NCBI GenBank assembly: GCA_010365205.1
Contig: JAAFGU010000016.1
Location: 1-17,589 of the forward strand
Direction of reading: 5' to 3'
DNA length: 17,589 nt
From: Aromatoleum sp.
Lineage (GTDB): Bacteria > Pseudomonadota > Gammaproteobacteria > Burkholderiales > Casimicrobiaceae
Shown here piece after piece: positions 1 through 7,627 of the stretch; the first letter of the stretch is position 1; every line of letters starts with the position of its first letter. Made by a program: the position numbers and the translations under genes. The notes beneath the pieces are model-generated. The model saw only the letters and a list, made by a program, of their open reading frames with translations. It was not told where the DNA came from and did no database searches.

Positions 1-1
1 C

Positions 2-2536
2 GCGGCCGTGCCGAAGGTCGCCGGCATCGCCGCCAACCTGTGGACCGCCGCCGGCCCGTTCGCGAGTTTCGCCGGGCGGCTGCAGGCATTCCACGTCGAC
101 CGGGCGAACCCGAAGCGCCTGCTCGCCGGCGCGGCGACCGGCGGCCTCTGGAATAGCGAGGACCAGGGCCTGAGCTGGGCCCCCGTCGACGACTACCTGC
201 CGTCGCTCGCGATCGCCGCAATTGCCGCCGACGCCGTCGATCCGGCGATCCTCTACGCTGCGACCAGCGAGTACCACTACACGGCGACGAAAGGTGTCGG
301 CGTGCTGAAGTCGACCAACGGCGGCGTCACGTGGCAGCGGCTGCCCGCGACCGATCCGTCGGTGGCCACCCAGTTCGCGTACATAATGGCGCTCGCCGCG
401 CATCCGGCGGCGGCCGGCGTGCTCATCGCCGGCACCTGGAGCGGCGTGTACCGCTCGGTCGACGGCGGCGCCAACTGGTCGCGCGTGTTCAACCCGCCGA
501 TGTTTGACGGGAAGTCGACGCCGGTGTTCGACGTCCGCTTCAGCCCGACCGACCCCAACCGCGTCGTCGCCAGCCTCGACGACGGCGCCATTGCGTACAG
601 CGCTGACGCGGGCGCGACGTTCGTGCAGGTGCAGATCGTGCCCGCGCTGAGCCAGCGCGGCACCGCGCAGAGCAAGATCGCGTTTGCGCCGACGGTGCCC
701 GGGACGCTCTTCGCATCGGTCGCCCGCAACGGCGGCGAGCTGTGGGGCTCGTGGGATTACGGCCAGTCGTGGCTGCAGATCAGCGCGCAGGCCACCGGCG
801 CCGCCCTCGCGCAGAATGCGTTGTGGGTGGACCCGACCAATGCGAATCGCATTGTCGTCGGCGGCGTCGACCTCGTCCGCTCGGTTGACGGCGGACAGAC
901 ATACGTCAAGATCAGCGATTGGACGAAGTGGCCGACCTCGGCGCACGCCGACCAGCACGCGATCGTAGAGGACCCGCGTTACGACGGCGCGTCCAACGCC
1001 AGCGTCTACTTCGCGAGCGACGCCGGCGTATATCGCGCCGACGTCACGACGGTTACGCCGACGGTCGGTTGGGCGAATCTCAACAGCGGCCTCAACGCGA
1101 CGCAGTTCAAGAACGGCGCCGCGTCGACCGCTGCCGGCGGGATTTTTGTCGGCGGCACGCAGGACAACGGGACGCTGGTGCTGCAACGGGGGACCGACAA
1201 CTGGTACAAGTGGTTCGGCGGCGACGGCGGCACGACGTGGATCGACCCGACGAATGCGCAGGTGTTCTACGGCGAGTACGTGTACGCGGCAGTGCAGCGG
1301 ACGACCGATGGCGGCGCGACGCGCAACTTGGAATACATTTGCACCGGCATCACCGAGGCGCTGAAGCCCGGCCCCGGGGAATCCGAGTCATGCGGCCCCG
1401 GGACCACCGGCGAGGCGAACTTCTACGCGCCGACGGTGCTCGACCCGAATCAACCGGGACGGCTGTATGTCGGCGCAAAATCGCTGTGGGTCACTGATGA
1501 CGCGCGCGCGTCGCCGCCGTTCTGGCGTACGGTGAAGACGGCGTCGGCGGTCGACAAGAATTACATCAGCGCGATCGCCGTTCAGCCCGGCGATGCGAAC
1601 AACGTCTGGGTGGGCCACAACAACGGCGAGGTCTACGCCACGGCGAATGCGCTCGCGATCACGCCGACTTGGCGCGTGGTGACCGGTTTGCCGGCGCGCT
1701 ACGTCGCCCGCATTGTGTTCGATCGGACGAACCGGGCCCGCATCTACATTGCGTTCGGCGGCTTCACCGCGAACAACCTGTGGCTCACCGGCAACGGCGG
1801 TGCGACGTGGGCCGCCATCGGCTCGGCGTTGCCGGCGGCGCCGATCTACGCGCTCGCGGTCGGCCTCACCGACGGACAGCTTCTCTACGCCGGCACCGAG
1901 GTCGGCGTCTTCGCCAGCGCCGACGGCGGCACGACGTGGTCGGCGTCCAACGAAGGTCCCGCCAACGTGCCCGTCGAGGACCTCGTCGTTCTGGACGACG
2001 GCACGATCGCCGCTGCCACCTACGGCCGCGGCCTCTACTACTCGGGCGGCACGCCCACGGGAACGGCGGTCGAGTACTACTGGGCGAGGCGCGACCACTA
2101 TTTCATCAGCGCCGACCCGGTCGAGATCGCCGCGCTCGACCACTCGCCGCCGGGCGGCTGGGTGCGCACCGGCTACACGTTCAGGACCTACGCGGCGCCC
2201 GGCGCCGGCGCGAGCCCCGTGTGCCGTTTCTACATTCCGCCCGCGTACGGCGACTCGCATTATTTCAGCGCGTCGCCGGACGAGTGCGCGGCGGTGCGGG
2301 CGAAGTTTCCGATGTTCGTCTACGAAGCGCCGAACGTCTTCTACATCGGGCTGCCGAGCACGGTGACCGGCGCCTGCCCGCCCGGCCTCATCCCCGTCTA
2401 CAGGCTCTGGGACAACCGCGCCGACACCAATCATCGCTACACATCGAGCAAGACGGTGCGCTCCGCCATGCTGGCAAAGGGCTACGTCGCCGAGGGTTAC
2501 GGACCCGAGATCGTGTCGATGTGCGCGCCGCCGTAG
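2..2536 (+). CDS. BNR/VPS10-like beta-propeller protein with C-terminal DUF5648-like module (5' partial)
   Basis: The reading frame is open to the left window edge, so the GTG at position 8 is probably an internal Val codon and the true start and any signal peptide lie outside. About 844 residues are visible. The protein carries at least eight Asp-box/BNR motifs of the S-x-D-x-G-x-T-W kind (for example SEDQGLSW, STNGGVTW, SVDGGANW, SWDYGQSW, TGNGGATW, SADGGTTW), spaced as in sialidase, VPS10/sortilin and glycosyl-hydrolase-74-like propellers. The last 155 or so residues are a different module: repeats rich in aromatic residues with HYFIS, SHYFSAS and NHRYTSS, which resemble the DUF5648 lectin-like repeats found at the C-termini of secreted bacterial proteins. 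The role is probably secreted or surface binding of carbohydrate or protein; no catalytic residue was assigned. The next gene is 439 bases downstream, so it is not obviously in an operon with it. Confidence 0.85.
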   Translation, partial: AAVPKVAGIAANLWTAAGPFASFAGRLQAFHVDRANPKRLLAGAATGGLWNSEDQGLSWAPVDDYLPSLAIAAIAADAVDPAILYAATSEYHYTATKGVGVLKSTNGGVTWQRLPATDPSVATQFAYIMALAAHPAAAGVLIAGTWSGVYRSVDGGANWSRVFNPPMFDGKSTPVFDVRFSPTDPNRVVASLDDGAIAYSADAGATFVQVQIVPALSQRGTAQSKIAFAPTVPGTLFASVARNGGELWGSWDYGQSWLQISAQATGAALAQNALWVDPTNANRIVVGGVDLVRSVDGGQTYVKISDWTKWPTSAHADQHAIVEDPRYDGASNASVYFASDAGVYRADVTTVTPTVGWANLNSGLNATQFKNGAASTAAGGIFVGGTQDNGTLVLQRGTDNWYKWFGGDGGTTWIDPTNAQVFYGEYVYAAVQRTTDGGATRNLEYICTGITEALKPGPGESESCGPGTTGEANFYAPTVLDPNQPGRLYVGAKSLWVTDDARASPPFWRTVKTASAVDKNYISAIAVQPGDANNVWVGHNNGEVYATANALAITPTWRVVTGLPARYVARIVFDRTNRARIYIAFGGFTANNLWLTGNGGATWAAIGSALPAAPIYALAVGLTDGQLLYAGTEVGVFASADGGTTWSASNEGPANVPVEDLVVLDDGTIAAATYGRGLYYSGGTPTGTAVEYYWARRDHYFISADPVEIAALDHSPPGGWVRTGYTFRTYAAPGAGASPVCRFYIPPAYGDSHYFSASPDECAAVRAKFPMFVYEAPNVFYIGLPSTVTGACPPGLIPVYRLWDNRADTNHRYTSSKTVRSAMLAKGYVAEGYGPEIVSMCAPP

Positions 2537-2975
2537 CCGCCGGGCGCTATCGTAGAGCAAGCGCTCGCGGTCGAGTTCGCGTAGCCGTTCCAGGGTGAAG
2601 GGTGGCCGGGCGCAGTCCGCTCAGGGGACTTCCTTCGGTTGCCCCGCTCGGGGGCTTCCTCCGGTCGTACCGCAGCAGACATTCGCGCCCGGCGCGTTGG
2701 ACAGCCTGCGACGGAAACGACTGCGGGCTTTGTGTTCACCTTGCGACGAAGCTGCGGGAGCCCTCGGCGTTCACTTCAAGAAAATTGTTGCGCGCGGCGG
2801 AAGCAGGTACGATTAGTTTGACGGAAACCCCGACGAGCCGAAATGGGGGCTTGGCTATCGCAGTTGCGCGACGTCCCGATGGTTGCTTCCGTAGATCCGA
2901 CGTGGTCCCCATAGTCCGCGTGCATTCCCGGTTCGGACACAGGCCGCGACCGGACGCCGCACCAGGAGATTCCGC
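2537..2975. other. 439-base intergenic region without a supported gene
   Basis: I see no convincing coding frame; the short frames here have irregular composition and no ribosome binding site. A small GC hairpin (GCCCC/GGGGC, positions 2641-2655) is present but is not followed by a T-run, so I do not call it a terminator. The last 15 bases hold the ribosome binding site (AGGAG) of the lipoprotein gene. Confidence 0.5.
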
Positions 2976-3377
2976 ATGAACAAACTCCTTCCCCTGTTGA
3001 TTGCTCTTGGTGTCGCGGTGTCGGCTTGCGAGAGCAAGGCTCCGTCGGCCGAAGCCACGATGGGCGATAAATGGGTTACGGTAGAGATCAGCAACGGCGT
3101 CATCGTGCCGGACCCGGATCCGATCCCCATTCCGCGAGGCGGTCACGTGATTCACTGGGTGATCGTCACCGACGGCTACACGTTCCCGGACGATGGGATT
3201 ACGCTCAAGGACGGACCCAATTCCGCAATCACCCATGCCCACCCCGCCAATCAGGGGAAGATATTTCAGGTCAACGACAAGAACATCACGATCGAGGACA
3301 TCCGATACTCGATCAAGGTGAACGGATCGCCGCCGGTGCCGACTCTGGATCCGACGATCAGGAATCAAGGATCGTAG
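2976..3377 (+). CDS. Small predicted lipoprotein of unknown function
   Basis: The product has 133 residues. The ATG is preceded by AGGAG at a spacing of 8 bases. The N-terminus is a lipoprotein signal peptide (basic start MNK, hydrophobic stretch, then lipobox AVSAC), with Cys18 as the predicted lipidated residue. The mature part is mostly beta-strand in character, with a segment around residues 45-75 (GGHVIHWVIVTDGYTFPDDG) that recalls small beta-sandwich proteins. I can find no Cys-His-Met set after residue 21, so a copper-binding cupredoxin is unlikely. The gene stands alone: 439 bases lie before it and 378 bases after it on the same strand. I do not recognise a named family, and the function is unknown. 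Confidence 0.8.
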   Translation: MNKLLPLLIALGVAVSACESKAPSAEATMGDKWVTVEISNGVIVPDPDPIPIPRGGHVIHWVIVTDGYTFPDDGITLKDGPNSAITHAHPANQGKIFQVNDKNITIEDIRYSIKVNGSPPVPTLDPTIRNQGS

Positions 3378-3755
3378 TAGCGCGAGCCCCAGACGACCGA
3401 GGCCGAGACTGCTCTGACGTCGCGGACAGGGGTCGCCGCGCCGGCGGGATGTGCACTCCCGGGAACTGCGATTCTTGGCGCCGGACGCCCCGCGCATTAT
3501 GCGGAGCGCCCGACAGCGACGGCAACGATCGCCGCGCGGATCGTGGAGCAAGCCGACCCCATGAAATTCTCCGGGCATCCGCAATCGCAACGGCGCCAGG
3601 GATTTGCGCGGCAAGGTGCTGGCTCGCGTCGCTCGTAGCGTGCCGGCCGGCCTTTGAAGACCGGCGAACGCGCCGCCACCGCTGAAGGGTCCTGCCCGTA
3701 CCGCCACGCGTCCGGCGCGATGTCACCGCAGTCCGCCTGTGGCAGAATTCGCGCA
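3378..3755. other. 378-base intergenic region upstream of ctaA, no gene seen
   Basis: The ctaA frame remains open upstream to 3654, but the extra residues do not look like part of a heme A synthase. No good ribosome binding site or recognisable promoter was found. A sequence TGGCAGA-N4-GCGCA at 3741 has sigma-54-like spacing but poor elements and lies only bases from the ctaA start, so it is not called. Confidence 0.45.
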
Positions 3756-4847
3756 ATGGATGCAACCATCCCACCCGCCGCGCGGCAAGCGACACGTGCC
3801 GCCGCCGCCCCGCGCGCCGTCGCCGCGTGGCTATTCGTCTGCTGCGCGCTGGTGTTCGCGATGATCGTCGTCGGCGGCGTTACCCGGCTGACGCATTCGG
3901 GATTGTCGATCACCGAGTGGCAGCCGATTGTCGGCACGCTGCCGCCGTTGAGTGACATTCAGTGGCAGACCGCGTTCGCGAAGTACCAGGCGACGCCCGA
4001 GTACCAGCAGGTCAACAAGGGAATGCAGCTCGACGAGTTCAAGGGCATCTTCTGGTGGGAGTACTTCCATCGGCTGCTCGGCCGGCTGATCGGAATCGCA
4101 TTCCTCGTTCCGCTGCTGTGGTTCGTCCTGCGGCGTAACGTTCCCCCCGGCCACGCGGGCAAGCTCGCCACGATTTTCGTGCTCGGCGGGTTGCAGGGCG
4201 CGATGGGTTGGTACATGGTGAAAAGCGGGCTCGTCGACGACCCGCGCGTGTCGCAGTTCCGCCTCACTGCGCATCTGGGGCTCGCGTTCGTGATCTTCGC
4301 CGCGATGTTCTGGATCGGCCTGTCGCTCGTCTTCCCGCAGTCTCGCGAGCGCGTCGCCGGGGAGCCGCACTCGCTGCGGCGTTTCGCGTACGCGGTGGGG
4401 GCGCTAGTGTTCGTCATGGTGCTGACCGGCGGCTTCGTCGCCGGCATTCGCGCCGGATTCGCGTACAACACATTTCCGCTGATGAACGGCGCCATCGTTC
4501 CGCCGGAACTGTTCATGCTGGAACCGTGGTGGCGGAATTTCTTCTGGAACATGGCGACGGTGCAGTTCGACCACCGCCTGATCGCGTGGGCGCTGGCGTT
4601 GATCGTTCCTGCGCTGTGGTGGAAATTGCGCTCGACGGCCGGCGTCCCGTCGCGGGCGCGTGTCGGCGGGCATATGCTCCTTGCGATCCTGGCGATTCAG
4701 GTGGCGCTGGGAATCGCGACGCTGCTGATGGCCGTGCCGCTGCCGCTTGCCGCCGCACACCAGGCCGGCGCCGTTCTCCTGTTCGCCGCGGCGCTCAATG
4801 TCGCGCACGCGTTGCGCCCGAGCGTTTACGACGCCGTCGGGGGTTGA
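3756..4847 (+). CDS. ctaA: Heme A synthase, COX15/CtaA family (COX15-like type)
   Basis: The product is a 363-residue polytopic inner-membrane protein that oxidises the C8 methyl group of heme O to make heme A for aa3-type cytochrome oxidases. I chose the ATG at 3756 because the family match begins just after it (AWLFVCCALVFAMIVVGGVTR at about residues 24-44); an upstream start at 3654 would add 34 unrelated residues. Family landmarks are GGVTRLTHSGLSITEWQPI (40-58), EFKGIFWWEYFHRLLGR (94-110), GWYMVKSGL (151-159), FRLTAHL (168-174), VQFDHRLIAW (269-278) and AAHQAGA (333-339). The four conserved heme-ligand histidines are therefore near 105, 173, 273 and 335, and about eight membrane segments are visible. 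The first periplasmic loop lacks the GCPDWPGC cysteine pair of the type common in Burkholderiales, so this is the mitochondrial/alphaproteobacterial-like subtype. No cox or ctaB gene lies next to it. Confidence 0.95.
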   Translation: MDATIPPAARQATRAAAAPRAVAAWLFVCCALVFAMIVVGGVTRLTHSGLSITEWQPIVGTLPPLSDIQWQTAFAKYQATPEYQQVNKGMQLDEFKGIFWWEYFHRLLGRLIGIAFLVPLLWFVLRRNVPPGHAGKLATIFVLGGLQGAMGWYMVKSGLVDDPRVSQFRLTAHLGLAFVIFAAMFWIGLSLVFPQSRERVAGEPHSLRRFAYAVGALVFVMVLTGGFVAGIRAGFAYNTFPLMNGAIVPPELFMLEPWWRNFFWNMATVQFDHRLIAWALALIVPALWWKLRSTAGVPSRARVGGHMLLAILAIQVALGIATLLMAVPLPLAAAHQAGAVLLFAAALNVAHALRPSVYDAVGG

Positions 4848-4917
4848 TCCCATGGTCGTTCGCGGGCCGCGACGTCGACGCCGACCGATCGGCACATCGA
4901 CCTGCCGGCGTCGGATC

Positions 4918-4940
4918 CCGGGCTACACCCGAACGCCCGG
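4918..4940. terminator. Possible weak hairpin between convergent genes
   Basis: A 6-bp inverted repeat (CCGGGC/GCCCGG) with an 11-base loop lies between ctaA and the convergent 108-residue gene. There is no T-run on either side, so this is at best a weak or Rho-assisted terminator. Confidence 0.2.
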
Positions 4941-5088
4941 CGCGCAGCGTCGCCACGCCCAGCGGGCGACATCTGTGCGAGACTGAACCGACTTTTTCGG
5001 TCCGGCCACTGTCTCCACGCCTGACCCGCTATCGTCAGGAACAACACGGCGACGCGGAACCAACCCGCGGGCTCGCCCGCGCTGGTCA

Positions 5089-5415
5089 TCAATGAGAGGC
5101 AGCGCGTGAGGCGTCGAGATGTGCGTCTTCGCCGTCTGCGCCGGCCGCGCCGACCGCGCACTTCTCCAGCGCGAAGCGCAGTTCGCGGCGTTCCGGAAAC
5201 AATCCGACCACCCGAAAATGCCGGTTGGAAATGAACCACGTCTCGTCGCGATCGTTGACGACGACGAAATAGCATTCGCTTGTTTCCGACGGACTGTACA
5301 GGCCCAGCACCCGGTAGGCGACGCGCTGCGCGAATCCGCTCGCCAATGGCAGCGGGTGCGGGCGCCCGGGAAACTGCTCGACCCTGACGTAAAGGCCGGG
5401 TTCGACGCAGATCAC
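5089..5415 (-). CDS. Conserved-looking hypothetical protein, 108 residues
   Basis: The start is a GTG at 5415, preceded by GGAGGC about 6 bases away. ATGs just upstream fall in other frames or hit a stop at once, so the GTG is the best choice. The protein reads as a compact beta-rich domain (RVAYRVLGLYSPSETSECYF, then DETWFISNRHFRVVGLFPE) and then a short acidic/alanine tail. There is no signal peptide or membrane segment. It lies 78 bases after the transglutaminase-like gene on the same strand, so the two are probably co-transcribed, and it may act with it. I do not recognise the family and assign no function. Confidence 0.6.
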   Translation of the reverse strand: MICVEPGLYVRVEQFPGRPHPLPLASGFAQRVAYRVLGLYSPSETSECYFVVVNDRDETWFISNRHFRVVGLFPERRELRFALEKCAVGAAGADGEDAHLDASRAASH

Positions 5416-5493
5416 CTCTGCCTCCGGCCATGCATGCCAGGGCGCGTTCCGCGTTTCATCGTCGGCAATCGCAGGTCACGGAATGCGCCCGTA

Positions 5494-6453
5494 TCATCCG
5501 AAATGCCGCCCGTATGCCGCCTGGTGAGCAGCGCTATAGGGGACGAGCCCGGGCGTCGACGAAACCAACCGCAATGCCGGAGGCTGCATCACGGCGTCCG
5601 CGGTGGACACCGCCGAATCGGTGCGCACCGGCTCGAAGAATCCCCGGTCCGGATCGACGATGGCCCGGATCGAGATCGTCGGCGCGCCGCAGCGTACGTC
5701 TCCGAAGATCCTCGCGAACGAAACGTCGGCAGCATCACGGCCGGTCCCGATCCGCAGCAGCCCCGTGGTCGGCGAGATGTCGGTAGGATCGAACAGGTAC
5801 CAGCGGTCGCCCAGGTAGGCTTCGACATAGGCGTGGAAATCGACGGGCCCGAGCGCCGGATCGGCGCGGTAATCGATGCCGGTGACGAAGCGCGCCGGAA
5901 TATTCAGTGCACGGCACAGCGCGATCATCAAATGCGCGAAATCGCGGCATGCGCCGCGCCGTTCGGTCAGCGTGTCCAGCGCAGTGGTACTCGCGTTGGA
6001 GGTGCCCGGAGCAAAGCGCGTCCGCTGCCGGATCCATTGGCGAACGGCCTCGACTCGCGCGTATCCGGTCGGCAAGTGACCCAATTCCCAGCACGCCACC
6101 GTGCTCATGCGGTCGGATTGGCAGTACCGACTGGGCAGCAGGTAGGGCATGACCTCTGACGGGAGCTGACCGACCGGAACTTCGCCGATCGACGTCGAGT
6201 CCGAAACAAAATGCCGAATGTCGACCGTCGCCTGATAGCGCACGTCGACGTCACCCGCAGCCGCCTTCATCCGCATCAAGCGGTTGCCGAAATGCGGGTC
6301 AACACCCATCACCGGGGCGAGCGGCGCGTTCGACCAGACGTGCTCGGCCACCACGCGCTGCGCGGCCGTGTGTGCCGCGTGCAGGGTGAATACGAAATCG
6401 CTGGGGCCGCCAATCTTGTAGTGCAAGCCGATGCTGAATTCAAAACGGACCAT
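5494..6453 (-). CDS. Transglutaminase-like cysteine protease family protein
   Basis: The product has 319 residues. The ATG at 6453 is preceded by GGAGG about 8 bases upstream. Residues 1-100 or so form the beta-rich transglutaminase N-terminal region (MVRFEFSIGLHYKI...), and residues 110-225 form the transglutaminase core. The catalytic triad is visible: Cys169 in RRGACRDFAH, His207 in DFHAYVEAYL and Asp222 in LFDPTD. The cytosolic bacterial members of this family are thought to act as proteases or amidases rather than cross-linking enzymes. There is no signal peptide, so it is probably cytoplasmic. The C-terminal 60 residues (after GFFEPVRTD) are low in recognisable motifs. It heads a probable two-gene transcript with the 108-residue protein downstream. 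A TGTAGGA-type palindrome lies about 72 bases upstream of its start. Confidence 0.9.
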   Translation of the reverse strand: MVRFEFSIGLHYKIGGPSDFVFTLHAAHTAAQRVVAEHVWSNAPLAPVMGVDPHFGNRLMRMKAAAGDVDVRYQATVDIRHFVSDSTSIGEVPVGQLPSEVMPYLLPSRYCQSDRMSTVACWELGHLPTGYARVEAVRQWIRQRTRFAPGTSNASTTALDTLTERRGACRDFAHLMIALCRALNIPARFVTGIDYRADPALGPVDFHAYVEAYLGDRWYLFDPTDISPTTGLLRIGTGRDAADVSFARIFGDVRCGAPTISIRAIVDPDRGFFEPVRTDSAVSTADAVMQPPALRLVSSTPGLVPYSAAHQAAYGRHFG

Positions 6454-6789
6454 GGTTTACGTCCTCCAGCGTGAACTATCCGCGTCTCGAACCCGTCGTC
6501 CCACCGGATTGCGGCTCATCGTGTTGTAGGACAGATCGGACAGCGCCAGGCGCACCTATCGAGGCACCGCCGACCGCGGCCTCCCGGTGCCGCGGAAACG
6601 ACAGCGCGCCGGGTTCAAGGCTTGAGCGCGCGGCGCATCGCCGCCGACTCATCGGGATCCCCGGACGATCGCTTGCGTCGGCACCGGGGCCGATGGGCGG
6701 GTGTCGATCATGAATCGGGACCGCAGGCGTTGCGTCAGGGATGCCGACGATAGCGATCCAGACAGGAAAATCAACGTCCTGGCTTGCGC
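6454..6789. other. 336-base intergenic region with a palindromic motif
   Basis: No gene is supported: the plus-strand frame beginning GTG at 6471 has biased Pro/Arg/Ser composition and looks non-coding. The region should hold the promoter of the transglutaminase gene and the 3' end of the entericidin transcript. A 5-bp hairpin (CAGGA/TCCTG, 6763-6781) lies just past the entericidin stop but lacks a T-run on the transcribed strand. Confidence 0.5.
6525..6543. promoter_or_regulatory. Candidate operator A (TGTAGGA-N4-TCGGACA palindrome)
   Basis: TGTAGGACAGATCGGACAG forms an imperfect inverted repeat with 7-base half-sites (TGTAGGA and TCGGACA) and a 4-base spacer. It lies about 72 bases upstream of the transglutaminase start. 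A close copy is at 10733-10751 and a half-conserved one is at 12190-12208. Two-fold symmetry suits a dimeric response regulator; the cognate protein is not known. Confidence 0.4.
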
Positions 6790-6930
6790 TTACTTGGGCT
6801 TGTTTTCGTCGGCGGCCTTCTCGACGGCTTGACCGGTGGCCTTGACGTCCCTGCCCACGCCTTCGACGGTATTGCAGCCCGCCAACGTGGCGAGGGCGGT
6901 GGCGATGATCAGTGCGAGCAGCGCTTTCAT
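6790..6930 (-). CDS. Entericidin A/B family small lipoprotein
   Basis: The product is 46 residues: a short basic start (MKALLALIIA), a hydrophobic stretch, lipobox LAGC with Cys19 as the lipidation site, then a small helical tail containing NTVEGVGRDVKATGQAVEKA and ending DENKPK. The pattern CNTxxGxGxDVxxxGxxxxxxA is typical of entericidins, which are outer-membrane-anchored peptides usually induced by stress or stationary phase. An AAGGA ribosome binding site lies about 7 bases before the ATG. A sigma-54-type promoter element (6979-6994) is about 49 bases upstream. It is transcribed away from a second entericidin gene at 7455, which has a related but clearly different sequence. Confidence 0.93.
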   Translation of the reverse strand: MKALLALIIATALATLAGCNTVEGVGRDVKATGQAVEKAADENKPK

Positions 6931-6978
6931 GTCGATGTCCTTTCGATTGGAGGTGGCGGGTCTTGCCCCGAGCGTCGA

Positions 6979-6994
6979 CGCATACGGCGTGCCA
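6979..6994 (-). promoter_or_regulatory. Sigma-54-type -24/-12 promoter, minus-strand entericidin
   Basis: Read on the minus strand, TGGCACGCCGTATGCG matches the -24 element TGGCACG exactly. The -12 GC is at the required spacing (ATGCG against the consensus TTGCW). The predicted start of transcription, about 12 bases beyond the GC, leaves a leader of roughly 37 bases with the ribosome binding site inside it. Confidence 0.6.
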
Positions 6995-7244
6995 CCCCCC
7001 GCGCACGACGGATCAATTACTTGCGGCGGCGACTCGGGCGCAGAAAGGAAGGGCTTACATCGCCGTGCAGCATTTACATGGGACGTATCCGCGGCCGCGC
7101 TTACCGCTGCGCCACCTTGTCCGGAGGCGAGCGCCGCAGCGCCCGGTAAATCCTTCCCGTTCGAGCAACAATTTCCGCGTACCCGGCACCCTCCGGGTCA
7201 GCCCCGCGGTTGTGTTCCCTCTGCACGCGTCGCCAGACCGGTGC

Positions 7245-7260
7245 TGGCATGCCGCTTGCT
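7245..7260 (+). promoter_or_regulatory. Sigma-54-type -24/-12 promoter, plus-strand entericidin
   Basis: TGGCATGCCGCTTGCT fits the consensus TGGCAYG-N4-TTGCW with no mismatch. The nearest downstream gene on this strand is the entericidin gene at 7455, which would give a long leader of about 180 bases containing strong hairpins. The long distance is the main reason for caution. Confidence 0.6.
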
Positions 7261-7360
7261 CGAACCAGGCTCACCTGATCGGTAACGCGATTGACCGATA
7301 CAGTGCCAGGCCGGCGGTGGCAGCGCGATTTGTGAAGTCGCCGGCCGCCTGGCAACACGA

Positions 7361-7389
7361 CCCGGGGCCCGCTTCTGGCGGGCCTCGGG
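7361..7389 (+). promoter_or_regulatory. Strong hairpin in the leader of the plus-strand entericidin gene
   Basis: A 12-bp stem (7361-7372 with 7378-7389, core GGCCCGC/GCGGGCC, one G-U pair) closes a 5-base loop TTCTG. No T-run follows, so it is not a simple intrinsic terminator. A second foldable segment follows at 7396-7430 (GATCA/TGATC outside, GCAGC/GCTGC inside), ending about 24 bases before the ATG. Confidence 0.4.
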
Positions 7390-7454
7390 GGCACAGATCA
7401 GCAGCTGACCCGCTGCGTGCCGCTGTGATCAACTCATCGGAAAGGGATTTTGCC

Positions 7455-7607
7455 ATGCTGAAGAAACTCACGCTGTCGATGTGTGCGTTTTCGATTGGAA
7501 CGCTCTCGCTGCTGAGCGGATGCAACACGATGCAGGGCGCGGGCCAGGATGTGGCGAAGGCCGGCCAAAAGATCCAGGAAGAAGCGCAGGAGCATAAGAA
7601 ATACTGA
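7455..7607 (+). CDS. Entericidin A/B family small lipoprotein
   Basis: The product is 50 residues. The ATG follows AAAGGG about 8 bases upstream. It has a basic start (MLKKLTL), a hydrophobic core and lipobox LSGC with Cys23 as the predicted lipidation site. A charged helical tail follows (NTMQGAGQDVAKAGQKIQEE...HKKY). The C-N-T-x-x-G-x-G-x-D-V pattern is shared with the minus-strand entericidin at 6790-6930, so the two are divergent paralogues. The frame is open far upstream, but only this start gives a signal peptide. A strong terminator follows, so the gene is probably transcribed alone, from the sigma-54-type element at 7245 or from an unseen promoter. Confidence 0.93.
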   Translation: MLKKLTLSMCAFSIGTLSLLSGCNTMQGAGQDVAKAGQKIQEEAQEHKKY

Positions 7608-7627
7608 CGCGCGCAGGTCGCAACGCA

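Larger units (their letters stand above)
6931..7454. other. 524-base divergent intergenic region between two entericidin genes
   Basis: No coding frame is supported, although one plus-strand frame stays open through it into the 7455 gene by chance of GC content. It holds two divergently oriented sigma-54-type promoter elements (6979-6994 minus, 7245-7260 plus) about 250 bases apart, and a structured leader before the plus-strand gene. The space between the two promoters is where shared enhancer sites of a sigma-54 activator would be expected. Confidence 0.6.

Noticed and set aside
1388..2560. 390-residue open frame on the minus strand
   Set aside because: Antisense of the Asp-box propeller gene, with Arg/Val/Gly-biased composition and no recognisable motif.
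3654..3755. Upstream extension of ctaA to 3654
   Set aside because: The 34 extra residues are unlike the family, and the ATG at 3756 leads directly into the conserved first membrane segment.
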